A DNA stretch of 49,104 nt from Mesobacillus subterraneus (GCF_000934845.1 NZ_JXIQ01000097.1:1-49104); one strand, 5' to 3'. Positions 23,826 through 32,775 are shown, counted from the stretch's first letter. Numbers and translations are program-made. The notes: generated from the sequence alone by a model not told the origin.

Positions 23826-23858
23826 GAAATACTTCCTCCTCCATCTGGATCATTCAGT

Positions 23859-25277
23859 TCATTCTACTTCTTTCTTTTTCCTAGTCTTGGACATAATGAA
23901 GGTCAGTACAAACGGTACAACAAGCGCAATGGCCATTCCAATGAAGAACACTCCCCAATACTCCGTATAGATGGATAGGAATGCAGGCAGGCCACCGACT
24001 CCAATCGAAGGCGCCATGACACCACTCAGTGTAATGACTACTCCGGCAATGGCTGAACCAATAATAGCGGCAATGAAAGGGTATCTGTAGCGCAAATTCA
24101 CACCAAACATCGCAGGCTCGGTAATTCCAAGCCAGGCTGAAATAGCCGAAGTCATCGAAAGACCTTTTAATTTCTCATTATCTTTGTCAGCAAACATCAT
24201 CGCAAACGCCGCTGATCCTTGAGCGATATTGGAAAGTGCCACCATCGGCCAGAGGAAGGTGCCGCCAATCGATCCGATCAGCTGTAAGTCCACCGCAAGG
24301 AAAGTATGGTGCATACCGGTGATAACAAGCGGCGCATAAAGTGCACCGTAAATTAATCCACCAATGATAGGGGCAGCATCAAACAAACCAACAACCCCGT
24401 CCGTAATCAGATTGCCAATTGCAAAAGTAATTGGTCCGATCACGATAAATGATAAAAATCCAGTTACAAGCAAGGCAATTGGTGCAACTGTAAGTAGCTG
24501 GAAAGCATCAGGTATTCGCTTGCGCAAAAAGATTTCCATTTTCGCCAATACATAAGAAGCAAGCAGGACTGGCAATACTTGTCCTTGGTAACCGACTTTC
24601 TCAACGGTCAATCCAAACAAATTCCAGGTTGGGATTTCGCCTTTCTGTTGTGCTGCTCCATATCCCCAAGCATTCAGTAAATCAGGATGTACTAGCATGA
24701 GTCCAAGTACAATACCAAGCAGCGGGTTTCCGCCGAACTTATTGACCGCACTCCAGCCAATCAGACCAGGCAGAAATACGAACGCAGTATTGGCAATTAA
24801 ATTGATGATACTTGCAAAATCAGCCCAGCCTGTATAAACTTCGATTAGCGCTTTTCCTTCAAAGAAAATATCTTTCCCGGTTAGAATGTTATTGATTCCC
24901 ATTAATAAACCAGCAGTCACAATTGCCGGCAAGATGGGAATGAAGATATCTGCCAGTGTCTTGATCGCCCTTTGCAGCGGATTCAGGTTCTGGGCAGCTG
25001 CATCTTTGATGTCTTGTTTTGATGCTTCCCCAATCCCGGTAATCGCTACCATTTCTGCATATACCTTATCGACGAGTCCCTGGCCAATGACTACTTGGAA
25101 TTGACCGTTCGCCGAAAATGATCCTTTTACGAGATCATTGTTCTCTAATTTCTCCTTGTCTACTTTTCCTTCATCCTTTAAAGCAAAACGAAGCCTTGTC
25201 ACACAATGAGTAGCTGCGGCGATATTCTCTTTGCCGCCCACTGCCTCAACTATTTGTTCAACAGCTTTGCGATCCAT
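23859..25277 (-). CDS. treP: Trehalose-specific PTS permease EIIBC
   Basis: A 472-residue fused permease. The N-terminal EIIB domain has its phosphorylation cysteine in ATHCVTRLRF (C24). A linker follows, then the EIIC domain with about ten membrane spans, including GITEPAMFGVNLRYRYPF, the conserved GITEP motif, and ITGMHHTFLAVDLQL. It imports and phosphorylates trehalose; it lacks an EIIA domain and must borrow one, as in B. subtilis. AGGAGGAG lies 7 bases upstream of the ATG. Its promoter carries TreR operators. The regulator gene treR, usually third in this operon, is not present after treC. Confidence 0.92.
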   Translation of the reverse strand: MDRKAVEQIVEAVGGKENIAAATHCVTRLRFALKDEGKVDKEKLENNDLVKGSFSANGQFQVVIGQGLVDKVYAEMVAITGIGEASKQDIKDAAAQNLNPLQRAIKTLADIFIPILPAIVTAGLLMGINNILTGKDIFFEGKALIEVYTGWADFASIINLIANTAFVFLPGLIGWSAVNKFGGNPLLGIVLGLMLVHPDLLNAWGYGAAQQKGEIPTWNLFGLTVEKVGYQGQVLPVLLASYVLAKMEIFLRKRIPDAFQLLTVAPIALLVTGFLSFIVIGPITFAIGNLITDGVVGLFDAAPIIGGLIYGALYAPLVITGMHHTFLAVDLQLIGSIGGTFLWPMVALSNIAQGSAAFAMMFADKDNEKLKGLSMTSAISAWLGITEPAMFGVNLRYRYPFIAAIIGSAIAGVVITLSGVMAPSIGVGGLPAFLSIYTEYWGVFFIGMAIALVVPFVLTFIMSKTRKKKEVE

Positions 25278-25338
25278 AGTCGATCTCCTCCTGTTACCGT
25301 TTTCATTTAATATAAAAAAATCGCTTTACATCTGAACA

Positions 25339-25394
25339 CTTGTATATACATCATGTTGCGATTTTATTTTACTTGTATATACAAGATAAGTCAA
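25339..25394 (-). promoter_or_regulatory. tre promoter with two TreR operators
   Basis: Reading the minus strand, a -35 TTGACT (25389-25394) and a -10 TAAAAT (25366-25371) are 17 bp apart. The spacer is filled by the perfect 14-bp palindrome CTTGTATATACAAG (25372-25385), the known B. subtilis TreR operator sequence. A second, imperfect copy lies at 25339-25352. TreR bound in the spacer would block RNA polymerase until trehalose-6-phosphate releases it. Confidence 0.85.
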
Positions 25395-25523
25395 CTGCTT
25401 TACTCATTCTTTTTATATTCCCCAAAACAACTGATTAAAAACGACATTCTCAGCAGATGTCTATTCGAACAAAACCGAATGAACAAGGAGGACAGAAACA
25501 GGTTAGCAAACTGGCTAGGAACG

Positions 25524-25584
25524 AAAAACTAAAGAAACTGCCAACAGAAATTCATTTTGCTTCTGCGGGCAATCTCTTTAGTTT
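25524..25584 (-). terminator. Terminator of the sugar ABC operon
   Basis: AAACTAAAGA and TCTTTAGTTT form a long stem with an inner GCC/GGC pairing, followed by TTT on the minus strand, just past the last permease gene. Confidence 0.6.
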
Positions 25585-25590
25585 CTGTGT

Positions 25591-26460
25591 TTATCCTTTT
25601 GTTCCAGATGAGAGATTCGAGCCTTCGATAAAGTACTTTTGGAAAAAGAAAAACAAGAAAATGACTGGAAGCAATACTGTAACAGACATTGCCATTAAAT
25701 AATGCCACTGTGTTTGGACCGTACCTTTAAAGGTTTGCAAGCCTATCTGCAAAGTGTACATGCTTTCATCATTAATATACAGCAATGGTCCTAATAGATC
25801 ATTCCATGCCCCATTGAAAGAGAAAATCGCCACCGTGATTAAAGCCGGTTTTGTCAATGGAAGCATGATATGCCACCAGATTTGCAAATGTCCCGCTCCA
25901 TCTAGTACAGCTGCCTCCATCAGTTCATTCGGTATCCCTAACATAAACTGGCGAAGCAAAAAAATGAAAAAGGCACTGCCGAGGAATGCAGGCACTAGCA
26001 AAGGCAAGTATGTGTTTACCCATCCAAGTTTGGAAAACAGGATATATTGCGGCACCATTGTAACAAATCCGGGAATCAGCATGGTGGAGAGAACGAGAAT
26101 AAAAAGTGGATTTCTGCCTTTAAAGTGGATTTTAGCAAAACCGTAAGCAACCAACGAGTTCACTAGCACACTACCGATCGTTCCAACAGAAGCTAGAAAG
26201 AGAGTATTCAATGCCCAGCGAGTGAAAGGCGCAGTCTGCCAGGCCTCAATGTAATTGTTGAAATGGAACTCCTTTGGGAAAAATGTCGGTGGATATTGGG
26301 CAATCTCAGCAGGGGACTTAAGTGAAGTCGAAATCATCCACCATAATGGCAGCAAAATCAGCATACTGCCAGCAATTAACACAAATGTAACAAATGTGTA
26401 TTTAACCTTATCCTTAAACTTTTTCGTCTCGTAAAATTTTGGGGCAGACACGGAACTCAC
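25591..26460 (-). CDS. Carbohydrate ABC transporter permease, MalG type
   Basis: A 289-residue inner-membrane permease with six predicted helices. The ATPase-contact motif EAAVLDGAGHLQIWWHIMLP (about residues 190-209) is the standard EAA loop of sugar permeases. The C-terminus ends in the typical FFFFQKYFIEGSNLSSGTKG region. It partners with the frameshifted MalF-type permease directly upstream, overlapping it by 4 bp, and with the lipoprotein binding protein first in the operon. No ATPase gene is in the operon; Bacillus often uses a shared one (MsmX). The sugar is unknown. Confidence 0.88.
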   Translation of the reverse strand: MSSVSAPKFYETKKFKDKVKYTFVTFVLIAGSMLILLPLWWMISTSLKSPAEIAQYPPTFFPKEFHFNNYIEAWQTAPFTRWALNTLFLASVGTIGSVLVNSLVAYGFAKIHFKGRNPLFILVLSTMLIPGFVTMVPQYILFSKLGWVNTYLPLLVPAFLGSAFFIFLLRQFMLGIPNELMEAAVLDGAGHLQIWWHIMLPLTKPALITVAIFSFNGAWNDLLGPLLYINDESMYTLQIGLQTFKGTVQTQWHYLMAMSVTVLLPVIFLFFFFQKYFIEGSNLSSGTKG

Positions 26461-27448
26461 TTATCATTTCCTCCTTCATAATGCACCCATCTCTTACCGA
26501 GCTTCATATTCACTGAGGTCAAAATCATCACGATGAGAAATAACAGCCATGCCATTGCCGAAGCATATCCCATGTTAAAGACTTCAAAGGCGTTATTCCA
26601 CATATGCAAATTATAGAACAATAGCGAATTCCCGGGTCCTCCGCTGCCATTTTCCGTCATGACATATGCTTCTTGAAAAATTTGAAATGCTCCAATCGTA
26701 CTGGTGATAACATCAAAAAAGATAATGGGAGAAATCATTGGCAAGGTAATATAATAAAACTTTTGCCACGGCGAGGCCCCCTCCATGTCAGCTGCTTCAT
26801 ACATTTGCGGCGATACCCCCTGCATAATAGCCAGATACAAAAGCATTCCTCCGCCAACACTCCACATTTTCATCAATAGCAATGCAGGCTTGGTCCAATC
26901 AGGATCAAACAGCCACGCTGGCCCTGTAATTCCGATCCAACCTAGCATCGTGTTCACGAGACCAGTTGATGGACTCAATAGCTGCATCCAGAGAAGATAG
27001 ACTGCCACACCTGATAACACCGCCGGCAGATAATAGATGGTTCGGAAAAACTTCATGCCTTTGATTTTCTGGTTCAGGAGAACAGCCAGAATGATCGCAC
27101 CGGCAGTCGTCAATGGAACTGAAAATACAACATAATAAACGGTATTAAACAGGGAAGTACGAAATAAATCGTCCATCGTAAACATACTTTTATAGTTTTC
27201 TAACCCGACGAAATTCATTTTTGAGGTAATATTGTAATCAGTAAAACTTGCAGCCAGACTGAACAGTAACCCATTGTCAATCCAAGGAACCCAATGATCC
27301 ATGGGGAAATGAATAAGTACCCTGCTAGATTATCTTTTGCTTTTTTACTTAGACCTTTTTTCACAGTTGCTTCTGGATCTTTACTTTCCGTGGGCACTTT
27401 TGGCCCAACTTCTGTGTGCACTAATGTACTTTCAGATATTTTCATCAT
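26457..27448 (-). pseudogene. Carbohydrate ABC permease, MalF type, with an apparent frameshift
   Basis: Two overlapping frames together make one permease. The first, from the ATG at 27448 (GGAGG 7 bases upstream), encodes the N-terminus up to NLAGYLFISPWIIGFLGLTMG. The second continues as LLFSLAASFTDYNITSKMNFVG, the normal next segment of sugar permeases, and runs to 26457 with the EAA loop EAADMEGASPWQKFYYITLP. The switch falls near 27264-27280, where a few bases seem missing before LLFSL. Taken as read, the protein would end early. A sequencing error is possible, because the rest shows no decay. Without it the gene would encode about 330 residues. Confidence 0.75.
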
Positions 27449-27491
27449 TCCTAAACCTCCACTTGCAATTTCATTAACACTAGTTCTTATC

Positions 27492-27527
27492 AAAAAGAGA
27501 AGGGCAGTTGCGCCTTCTCTCTTTTTT
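27492..27527 (-). terminator. Internal terminator after the sugar-binding protein gene
   Basis: AGAGAAGG / CCTTCTCT stem with a 9-base loop followed by TTTTTG on the minus strand. It sits between the binding-protein gene and the permease genes, an arrangement that lets the binding protein be made in excess. Confidence 0.8.
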
Positions 27528-27530
27528 GCA

Positions 27531-28823
27531 TTATTTCTTCATTTTTTTAATATCTTCTTCCGCTTGCTTGAGTGCTTTTTCAGGTGCAGTTTTTCCTAAT
27601 AAAGCATTGTCAATATGCGGATTCAATCTGCTCATATAATCTGGGTAATCTATCGGTACCGGGAACATTTTTGTTTGCTTCAAATTTTTGACTGTCGCTT
27701 CATAAACCATTTTATCCGGCCCTTTTAGTTCATTTAGAGCTGACTCCGCAGCTTCACTATTCGCCACATTATCATAATTTTTGACGGCCCAGTATTTCTG
27801 AGCTTTCACATCTGTCAAATAGCGGATAAAGTCCATCGCTTCTTTTGGATGCTTAGAGCCTTTGGGCACTTCTACAACGAAACCGCCTCCTTCAGCCCAA
27901 TTTCCTGCACCTTTTTCTTTGGCTGGTATGGGCGCAACGCCAAACTCAACATCCTGACCATAATCCCGTAATTGAGTATAGAATGTACCTACATCGATCC
28001 ACATGGAAACCTTCCCTGCAATGAACGGATTGGACTGTTCGCTGCCAAATTCAGCCTGGAAAGCTTGGACTGTCCTTTCACCGAGCCCTTCCTTCCAATC
28101 AAGAATCCAATTTAGCGCCTCCACTTTTTTTGGGGTGTTAATGGCGAGTTCTCCATCTGCAATAAAACCTTTTCCACCATCTGCATTTATCATCCAACTG
28201 GAAGCACCAACACTTCCCCAAAGAGGATAGAACCCAATCCGATCATATTTATCGCCATTTTTCACATCCAATTTTCGAGCATATTCCTCCAGTTCAGACC
28301 AAGTTGCTGGTGGTTTATTTGGATCAAGTCCCACTTCTTTGAAAGCTTTTTTGTTATAAAATAGGAGACGTGTATCTGTATTGAATGGAACTGCGTATGT
28401 TTTTCCATCCTGTTCGACTGTATCCCACAAATAAGGATAAAACTGCTGTTTGAATGAATCATCCACATACTCACTAATATCCTCTACCTGTTTGTTTTCA
28501 GCACGCTGAGCTACGGTATTAATATCATTGACAATTACATCAGCTGGATTGCCGGCTGCAACGGACGCAAGATTCTTGGTCCAAATATCGCCCCAAGGCA
28601 AAAAAGTGTGCTTTACAAAGACTTTGTCCTGTGACTGATTGTAATCATTCACTATTTTTTCAATAATTGGCCTGCGTGTTTCTGATCCCCAGAATGTCCA
28701 GAAATCAATTACTACCTTCCCATCTTTCGTTTTTTCAGCTTCTGCACTTTGCTCACCTGAGCACCCAGCCAGCAAGCTGATAATCATTGTTACTGCTAGA
28801 AAGAAAGCTAGACCCCTCTTCAT
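27531..28823 (-). CDS. Sugar-binding lipoprotein of an ABC transporter
   Basis: A 430-residue extracellular solute-binding protein, family 1. The signal peptide MKRGLAFFLAVTMIISLLAGC ends in a lipobox, LLAGC, so it is anchored by lipid outside the membrane. After it come VVIDFWTFWGSE, the common start of mature sugar-binding proteins, and AGKVSMWIDVGTF near the middle. GGAGG lies 7 bases before the ATG; a GTG just before it is the alternative start. First gene of the sugar ABC operon. The ligand cannot be predicted from sequence by eye. Confidence 0.88.
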   Translation of the reverse strand: MKRGLAFFLAVTMIISLLAGCSGEQSAEAEKTKDGKVVIDFWTFWGSETRRPIIEKIVNDYNQSQDKVFVKHTFLPWGDIWTKNLASVAAGNPADVIVNDINTVAQRAENKQVEDISEYVDDSFKQQFYPYLWDTVEQDGKTYAVPFNTDTRLLFYNKKAFKEVGLDPNKPPATWSELEEYARKLDVKNGDKYDRIGFYPLWGSVGASSWMINADGGKGFIADGELAINTPKKVEALNWILDWKEGLGERTVQAFQAEFGSEQSNPFIAGKVSMWIDVGTFYTQLRDYGQDVEFGVAPIPAKEKGAGNWAEGGGFVVEVPKGSKHPKEAMDFIRYLTDVKAQKYWAVKNYDNVANSEAAESALNELKGPDKMVYEATVKNLKQTKMFPVPIDYPDYMSRLNPHIDNALLGKTAPEKALKQAEEDIKKMKK

Positions 28824-28918
28824 CACTGATCCTCCTGTAAAGTAAAGTTAATTCATAAATACAACCTCACTATTACCACTCTCACTGACTTTCTAAACTT
28901 TTTATGATGGAATGAAAA

Positions 28919-28947
28919 AGGTGCTTGCACCAATGGCACAAGCACCT
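28919..28947 (-). terminator. Terminator after the first YjcZ gene
   Basis: GGTGCTTG / CAAGCACC stem with an 11-base loop followed by TTTTTC on the minus strand. Confidence 0.75.
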
Positions 28948-28968
28948 ATTATCTTCTTATTCCAATCC

Positions 28969-29091
28969 TTAGAGATAACATGAGCAGCCGACGATAATCA
29001 ACAGGATAAACAGCACAACGATCAAGACAAATCCGTTGCCGTTTCCAACTCCTCCTACACTACAGCCGCCATATCCACCGTATCCGTACAT
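28969..29091 (-). CDS. YjcZ-family small membrane peptide (40 residues)
   Basis: The peptide has a glycine/tyrosine-rich start (MYGYGGYGGCSVGG) and a C-terminal membrane helix, FVLIVVLFILLIIVGC, the hallmark of the YjcZ family of Bacillus sporulation-associated peptides. GGAGG lies 7 bases before the ATG. It is the second of two similar genes in tandem. Exact role unknown; homologues are abundant in spore formers. Confidence 0.88.
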   Translation of the reverse strand: MYGYGGYGGCSVGGVGNGNGFVLIVVLFILLIIVGCSCYL

Positions 29092-29118
29092 TCTAAAACC
29101 TCCTACCCGAAGTTCAAC

Positions 29119-29217
29119 TTAGTAACCAAAACCCCAAGACGCTCCGATAATGATTAAAAGAATGAACAAAACAACAATTAAGGCAAAGCCTCCGCCGTAG
29201 CCGCATCCTTCTGACAT
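29119..29217 (-). CDS. YjcZ-family small membrane peptide (32 residues)
   Basis: A shorter paralogue of the next gene: MSEGCGYGGG, then FALIVVLFILLIIIGASW and a GFGY end. The membrane helix is almost identical to that of its neighbour (LIVVLFILLII in both), so the pair arose by duplication. GGAGG lies 8 bases before the ATG. No hairpin separates the two, so they are probably co-transcribed. Confidence 0.88.
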   Translation of the reverse strand: MSEGCGYGGGFALIVVLFILLIIIGASWGFGY

Positions 29218-29331
29218 CGTAACAACCTCCTTTTTTGTGTCCCTATATCCTATTCAACCGGGGATATTTGTGCAATTAAACAACAAAAAAATACTAGCCC
29301 AATTCGAAATGTGGGATAGGGGCACGCAAAT

Positions 29332-29367
29332 AAAAAAAGATTGCCATTTAAGTTGCAATCTTTTTTG
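29332..29367 (-). terminator. Terminator of the DUF59 gene
   Basis: GATTGC / GCAATC stem with flanking A and T runs (TTTTTTT on the minus strand) directly after the gene. Confidence 0.8.
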
Positions 29368-29376
29368 AGAATTAAT

Positions 29377-29676
29377 TTATAGGTCCAGTAAAAATTTTGC
29401 ATATCTTGTCATGCGATCCTTCGTCCATTTAGGGGCAGAAACCATTTTGATGTCGATATGCTCGAGGCCTTTCATCTGGTCTGTTAAATGTTCCCGGGCA
29501 GAGAGGGCGATATAATCTGCAAGCATACAATTCTCATTCCTGGTGGTCATTACGATTTCCACATCATGATCGTTTTTGACACTGACTTCATAGACGAGGC
29601 CCAGGTTCACAATATCGACTCCTAGCATTGGTTCTTTTACTTCCTCGAGCATTTTATAAATATCTTGCTTATCCAT
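29377..29676 (-). CDS. MIP18/DUF59 family protein, probable iron-sulfur assembly factor
   Basis: A 99-residue protein of the PaaD/SufT/YitW group. The conserved N-terminal pattern is present as VKEPMLGVDIVNLGLVYEV (related to the usual DPE...NIVDLGLI). The reactive cysteine region reads TTRNENCMLADYI, where family members usually have T...CP. The proline after the cysteine is replaced here by M, a variation worth noting. C-terminal: VSAPKWTKDRMTRYAKFLL, close to the PPW(S/T)xxxMS motif but with A for the first P. Such proteins help mature Fe-S proteins. GGGAGG lies 8 bases upstream of the ATG. Monocistronic. Confidence 0.8.
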   Translation of the reverse strand: MDKQDIYKMLEEVKEPMLGVDIVNLGLVYEVSVKNDHDVEIVMTTRNENCMLADYIALSAREHLTDQMKGLEHIDIKMVSAPKWTKDRMTRYAKFLLDL

Positions 29677-29861
29677 ATTGCGAACCTCCCTGCCTTCCCT
29701 TTTCTATTTATATGATAAAAGATGGCGGATCGATTTTGGAGCGACATAACTAGTTTTCATATTATTGTCAAGATTAAAAGGCTAATTTGTGTCCTTTCCT
29801 GATTTTACAATTAGGGAACGCATAAAATTGCAGACAATCGTACTGATAGCCTGCGGAAGAT

Positions 29862-31334
29862 TCAACCGGTTATTTTTTCTTTTTCCTGCTGTTTTTGTAA
29901 GTATAACAGTGTGTCTTTATCGGATGATGTAGGGAGTTCATATCTCGTTTGATATTCCTCAGGACCTTTACCGGTGATTAAAATCCATTCCCCTAAGCTT
30001 GCGTTTTCCCATGCATCGCGGATCGCTATCGTTCTATCGGTGATAACCATCCCTTTATTCATCCCATACTGTTTATTTAGTTCCTGCAGCTGATTCTTCA
30101 TTTCCTCTTCAGAAACACCATTCAAGTCATCGAAAGTCAAAATAAATTCATCACTCATTTCTGCAGACGCTTTGACCATATATTCTCTCTTTGTCGTATC
30201 TCGCTCTCCGCGAAATCCGAATATATGCTTTATTTTAACAGCATTATGTTCTTGTGCTGCCTGCAGACAGTATTCGATCGCATCCTTTGTGTGGGCATAA
30301 TCAATAATGAAGGTTGCACCCTCTGGATGTGAAATCATTTCAAATCTTCCAGGAACACCTGGGAAAGTCTTTAAAGCCTCCGTGATTGCATTAGGATGAA
30401 TGCCAATTTTGACAGTTGTCAGAAAGGCCATTGCGGCGTTATAGGCATTATGGAGACCAGGGGACGGCAGAGTCAATGGATAAACGATTCCGCCCATTTT
30501 TATTTTAAATTTGGTTTCCCCTTTTAGCTGAATATCTTCTATTTTTACATCATCGGTTTGAAGATTGCCCATTGTATAAGTAGGAATCTCTTTAGCGTTC
30601 AATCGAACAGTTAATATTTTTCCCCACTTGCACAATCGGCTGACAATTGCCGATCCTGCTGGTTTCATGTAATTGTACATTAGTGTTTTCGCCTCGAAAT
30701 AATCCTCAATCGTTGGATGGTAATCCAGATGGTCATGGGAAAGATTCGTGAACAGCCCATAATCCAGTTCCAGTCCTTCAATTCGATATTGCTTTAAGGC
30801 ATGTGATGATACCTCTAAAACAACAAACTCATCGTTGCTTTTGGCCAGCAATTCCTGAATTTGCAAAGCATCTGGGGTTGTATTCGAGGGCTTGTACACC
30901 TCATTGTTTATCAGATAAGACACCGTACCAAGCAAGGAACAGCTTTTGCCCGCATACTCTAGAATATGTTTTATCATATAGGAAACAGTCGTTTTCCCGT
31001 TTGTACCGGTAACGCCTATCACCGTATGCTTCCTCGATGGATGTTGAAAATAAGCACTGGCGACTCTCCCTAGAGCCATTCTGCTGTCAAACACCTGGAT
31101 ATATGGCACAGCCAAATGATGCTCATTTTCTCCTATCACGGCAGCAGCCCCTTTTTCCATTGCTTCTTGAATAAACTGATGACCATCAATTTGAAATCCA
31201 GAAATCGCAACAAACAAATCTCCTGGCTTCACTTTGCGCGAATCCATTTGGATGCCTGTCAATTCAAGGTCTGCACCATTTATGTATTTTTTTAAACTGT
31301 TGCCGAGAGCATCCAGTACTTCTGATAACCGCAT
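29862..31334 (-). CDS. MurE-like Mur ligase family protein with altered amino-acid motif
   Basis: A 490-residue ATP-dependent ligase. It has the Mur P-loop GVTGTNGKTTVSYMI, the NTTPDA segment that binds UDP-MurNAc-dipeptide in MurE, and PGRFEMI. Two normally fixed sites differ. The C-terminal GxGGDRD motif reads FGFRGERD, and the DNPR (or DNPA) motif that selects meso-DAP or lysine is absent: TSDNPRSE is replaced by TFDDLNGVSEEE. It is therefore probably a paralogue with another substrate, not the housekeeping MurE, and no division genes surround it. The start is set at MRLSEVLD, with GGGAG 9 bases upstream; an ATG 39 bases earlier has no site. Confidence 0.78.
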   Translation of the reverse strand: MRLSEVLDALGNSLKKYINGADLELTGIQMDSRKVKPGDLFVAISGFQIDGHQFIQEAMEKGAAAVIGENEHHLAVPYIQVFDSRMALGRVASAYFQHPSRKHTVIGVTGTNGKTTVSYMIKHILEYAGKSCSLLGTVSYLINNEVYKPSNTTPDALQIQELLAKSNDEFVVLEVSSHALKQYRIEGLELDYGLFTNLSHDHLDYHPTIEDYFEAKTLMYNYMKPAGSAIVSRLCKWGKILTVRLNAKEIPTYTMGNLQTDDVKIEDIQLKGETKFKIKMGGIVYPLTLPSPGLHNAYNAAMAFLTTVKIGIHPNAITEALKTFPGVPGRFEMISHPEGATFIIDYAHTKDAIEYCLQAAQEHNAVKIKHIFGFRGERDTTKREYMVKASAEMSDEFILTFDDLNGVSEEEMKNQLQELNKQYGMNKGMVITDRTIAIRDAWENASLGEWILITGKGPEEYQTRYELPTSSDKDTLLYLQKQQEKEKITG

Positions 31335-31535
31335 CTTCAAAAACTCCCTTTTTTCCGCCTGTAAATTACCCATCCGTAACGTAGAATCGGATAGAATTTA
31401 TCTCCTTTTATATTCCCCTAATTTTTTAAACTATTCCTCGTCTATCGTATAAGAAATCCCTTTTAAAAAAAATGAGCTGAAAGGAGCAGAAGGAGATAAG
31501 CGTATCATATCGGACATTGGAGCCAGGCCACACTA

Positions 31536-31565
31536 TAAAAGGCCGACAGTACTGCCAGCCTTTTC
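31536..31565 (-). terminator. Terminator of tgl
   Basis: GGCTGGCAG / CTGTCGGCC arms (two non-canonical pairs) with a 2-base centre, followed by TTTTA on the minus strand. Confidence 0.6.
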
Positions 31566-31581
31566 CAGTTTTTTAGGTTCA

Positions 31582-32310
31582 TTAATTGGAATATTGAGCC
31601 AAATACTTAGAGTTTAGCCTGCTATGTTGCTGTAGCATAAAGGCTGATGTGGTCGAGTCCTTTTTTCTGAGTGTGTTAAGCGCCTCGATCATTTCCTCTG
31701 CTGTTCCAATTCCAATTCCATGACCATAGTATAATTCCTTTCCAAGAAAAACCGCGTTTTCGCCTCTCCAAATCGGCATTTCATAATCTGGATTCATGAA
31801 ATAGACGACATCCCCGGGAATGAATTCACTCCCTTCCAAGGTGATGATCGCCAAATCATGGTCGTAATTCCAGTTCCAGACAAGCAATCCCCTGAATAGA
31901 TAGTCAAAATCCGTCACTCTGATGGAATCGAGGACCGCTTTGTAGAAAATAATCACCATTGCGGTAGAGCATTCAAACCCATATTCCTGCCCGTTCGTAA
32001 AAATGTCAGAAATGGCATCTGACGGTCTCACATTAGGATTCAGTAAATAGCCACTTGGACCTTTTGTCCAATAGACTGGATTGAATTTAGAGTATTTAAA
32101 TGAGGTAAAGGCTACCGAAGCATTTTTCAGGCCCAGCGCCGCTTCAATGATATTTCCCCTTAACCTAATTTCAAATAAGAGTTGAAAGTTTGTATCAAAC
32201 TCAAACAATGTCAGGCTATGATCCAGAGCTTCGAATATTTCCTTCTGTTTTCCAGACAGATTTTGCAGCTTTTGCTTCCCATCCGCATCTGGAAACCGGA
32301 TAATTATCAT
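31582..32310 (-). CDS. tgl: Spore coat protein-glutamine gamma-glutamyltransferase (transglutaminase)
   Basis: A 242-residue enzyme similar to B. subtilis Tgl in length and order of motifs. The catalytic cysteine is C114 in FECSTAMVII. Glu185 in IWRGEN and His198 in YYGHGIG correspond to Glu187 and His200 of the B. subtilis enzyme. Tgl cross-links coat proteins through glutamine-lysine bonds late in sporulation, so it would be made in the mother cell. Monocistronic. The N-terminal 30 residues diverge from B. subtilis, which is usual for the family. Confidence 0.9.
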   Translation of the reverse strand: MIIIRFPDADGKQKLQNLSGKQKEIFEALDHSLTLFEFDTNFQLLFEIRLRGNIIEAALGLKNASVAFTSFKYSKFNPVYWTKGPSGYLLNPNVRPSDAISDIFTNGQEYGFECSTAMVIIFYKAVLDSIRVTDFDYLFRGLLVWNWNYDHDLAIITLEGSEFIPGDVVYFMNPDYEMPIWRGENAVFLGKELYYGHGIGIGTAEEMIEALNTLRKKDSTTSAFMLQQHSRLNSKYLAQYSN

Positions 32311-32429
32311 GATGCTTCCCCTCCATATTCCAATAATTAAACATACATTCTAACTGTATGAAGGATTACGGCACAAAAGACATTGGACATCGGGTAAATT
32401 GGAATTGTGAAATCATTAGAAACGATAAT

Positions 32430-32455
32430 GTTTTAAATAGACTTAAAAGGGGTAC
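32430..32455 (+). promoter_or_regulatory. SigB-like promoter
   Basis: GTTTTA and GGGTAC, 14 bases apart, match the SigB consensus GTTTaa / GGGtAt closely. The start of the 73-residue gene lies about 95 bp downstream. Function inferred only from the sequence match. Confidence 0.5.
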
Positions 32456-32550
32456 TTTCGTTGTTAAAAGGTTTGATAATCACAAAAAACTCGAAAGCAT
32501 GGTTCCATTAGAACAGAAAGGGAGCCAGATGAAAAAGAGAGGTGAAAAGG

Positions 32551-32772
32551 ATGGTTAAAAAGTCAACTCCTGTAGATAACACGCAAAACATGGACAATCC
32601 AGAACAGTATAGTACCCGAAAAAAAAGTCTCCATGATACATTCAAAAGTGAGTTAACTGTTGATCCCATTCCAATCGAAGACCTTAATCAGGAAAAGCAA
32701 GAAGAAAAGGACGGTCATCATACAAAGGATTCATCTTCAAGCGAAAAGAAATATATGGATAGTGATCAATAA
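32551..32772 (+). CDS. Small very hydrophilic protein, possibly stress-related
   Basis: A 73-residue protein made almost wholly of charged and polar residues (starts MVKKSTPVDNTQNMDNPEQ, ends EKKYMDSDQ). No cysteine and no hydrophobic core, so it is likely disordered. GAGGTG lies 6-7 bases before the ATG. A SigB-like promoter upstream suggests a general stress protein, much as small hydrophilic Bacillus proteins often are. I recognise no family. A hairpin follows the stop. Confidence 0.6.
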   Translation: MVKKSTPVDNTQNMDNPEQYSTRKKSLHDTFKSELTVDPIPIEDLNQEKQEEKDGHHTKDSSSSEKKYMDSDQ

Positions 32773-32775
32773 AAA

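Noticed and set aside
32358-32558. 66-codon plus-strand frame before the hydrophilic protein
   Set aside because: Overlaps a SigB-like promoter and the next gene's ribosome site and has no ribosome site of its own.
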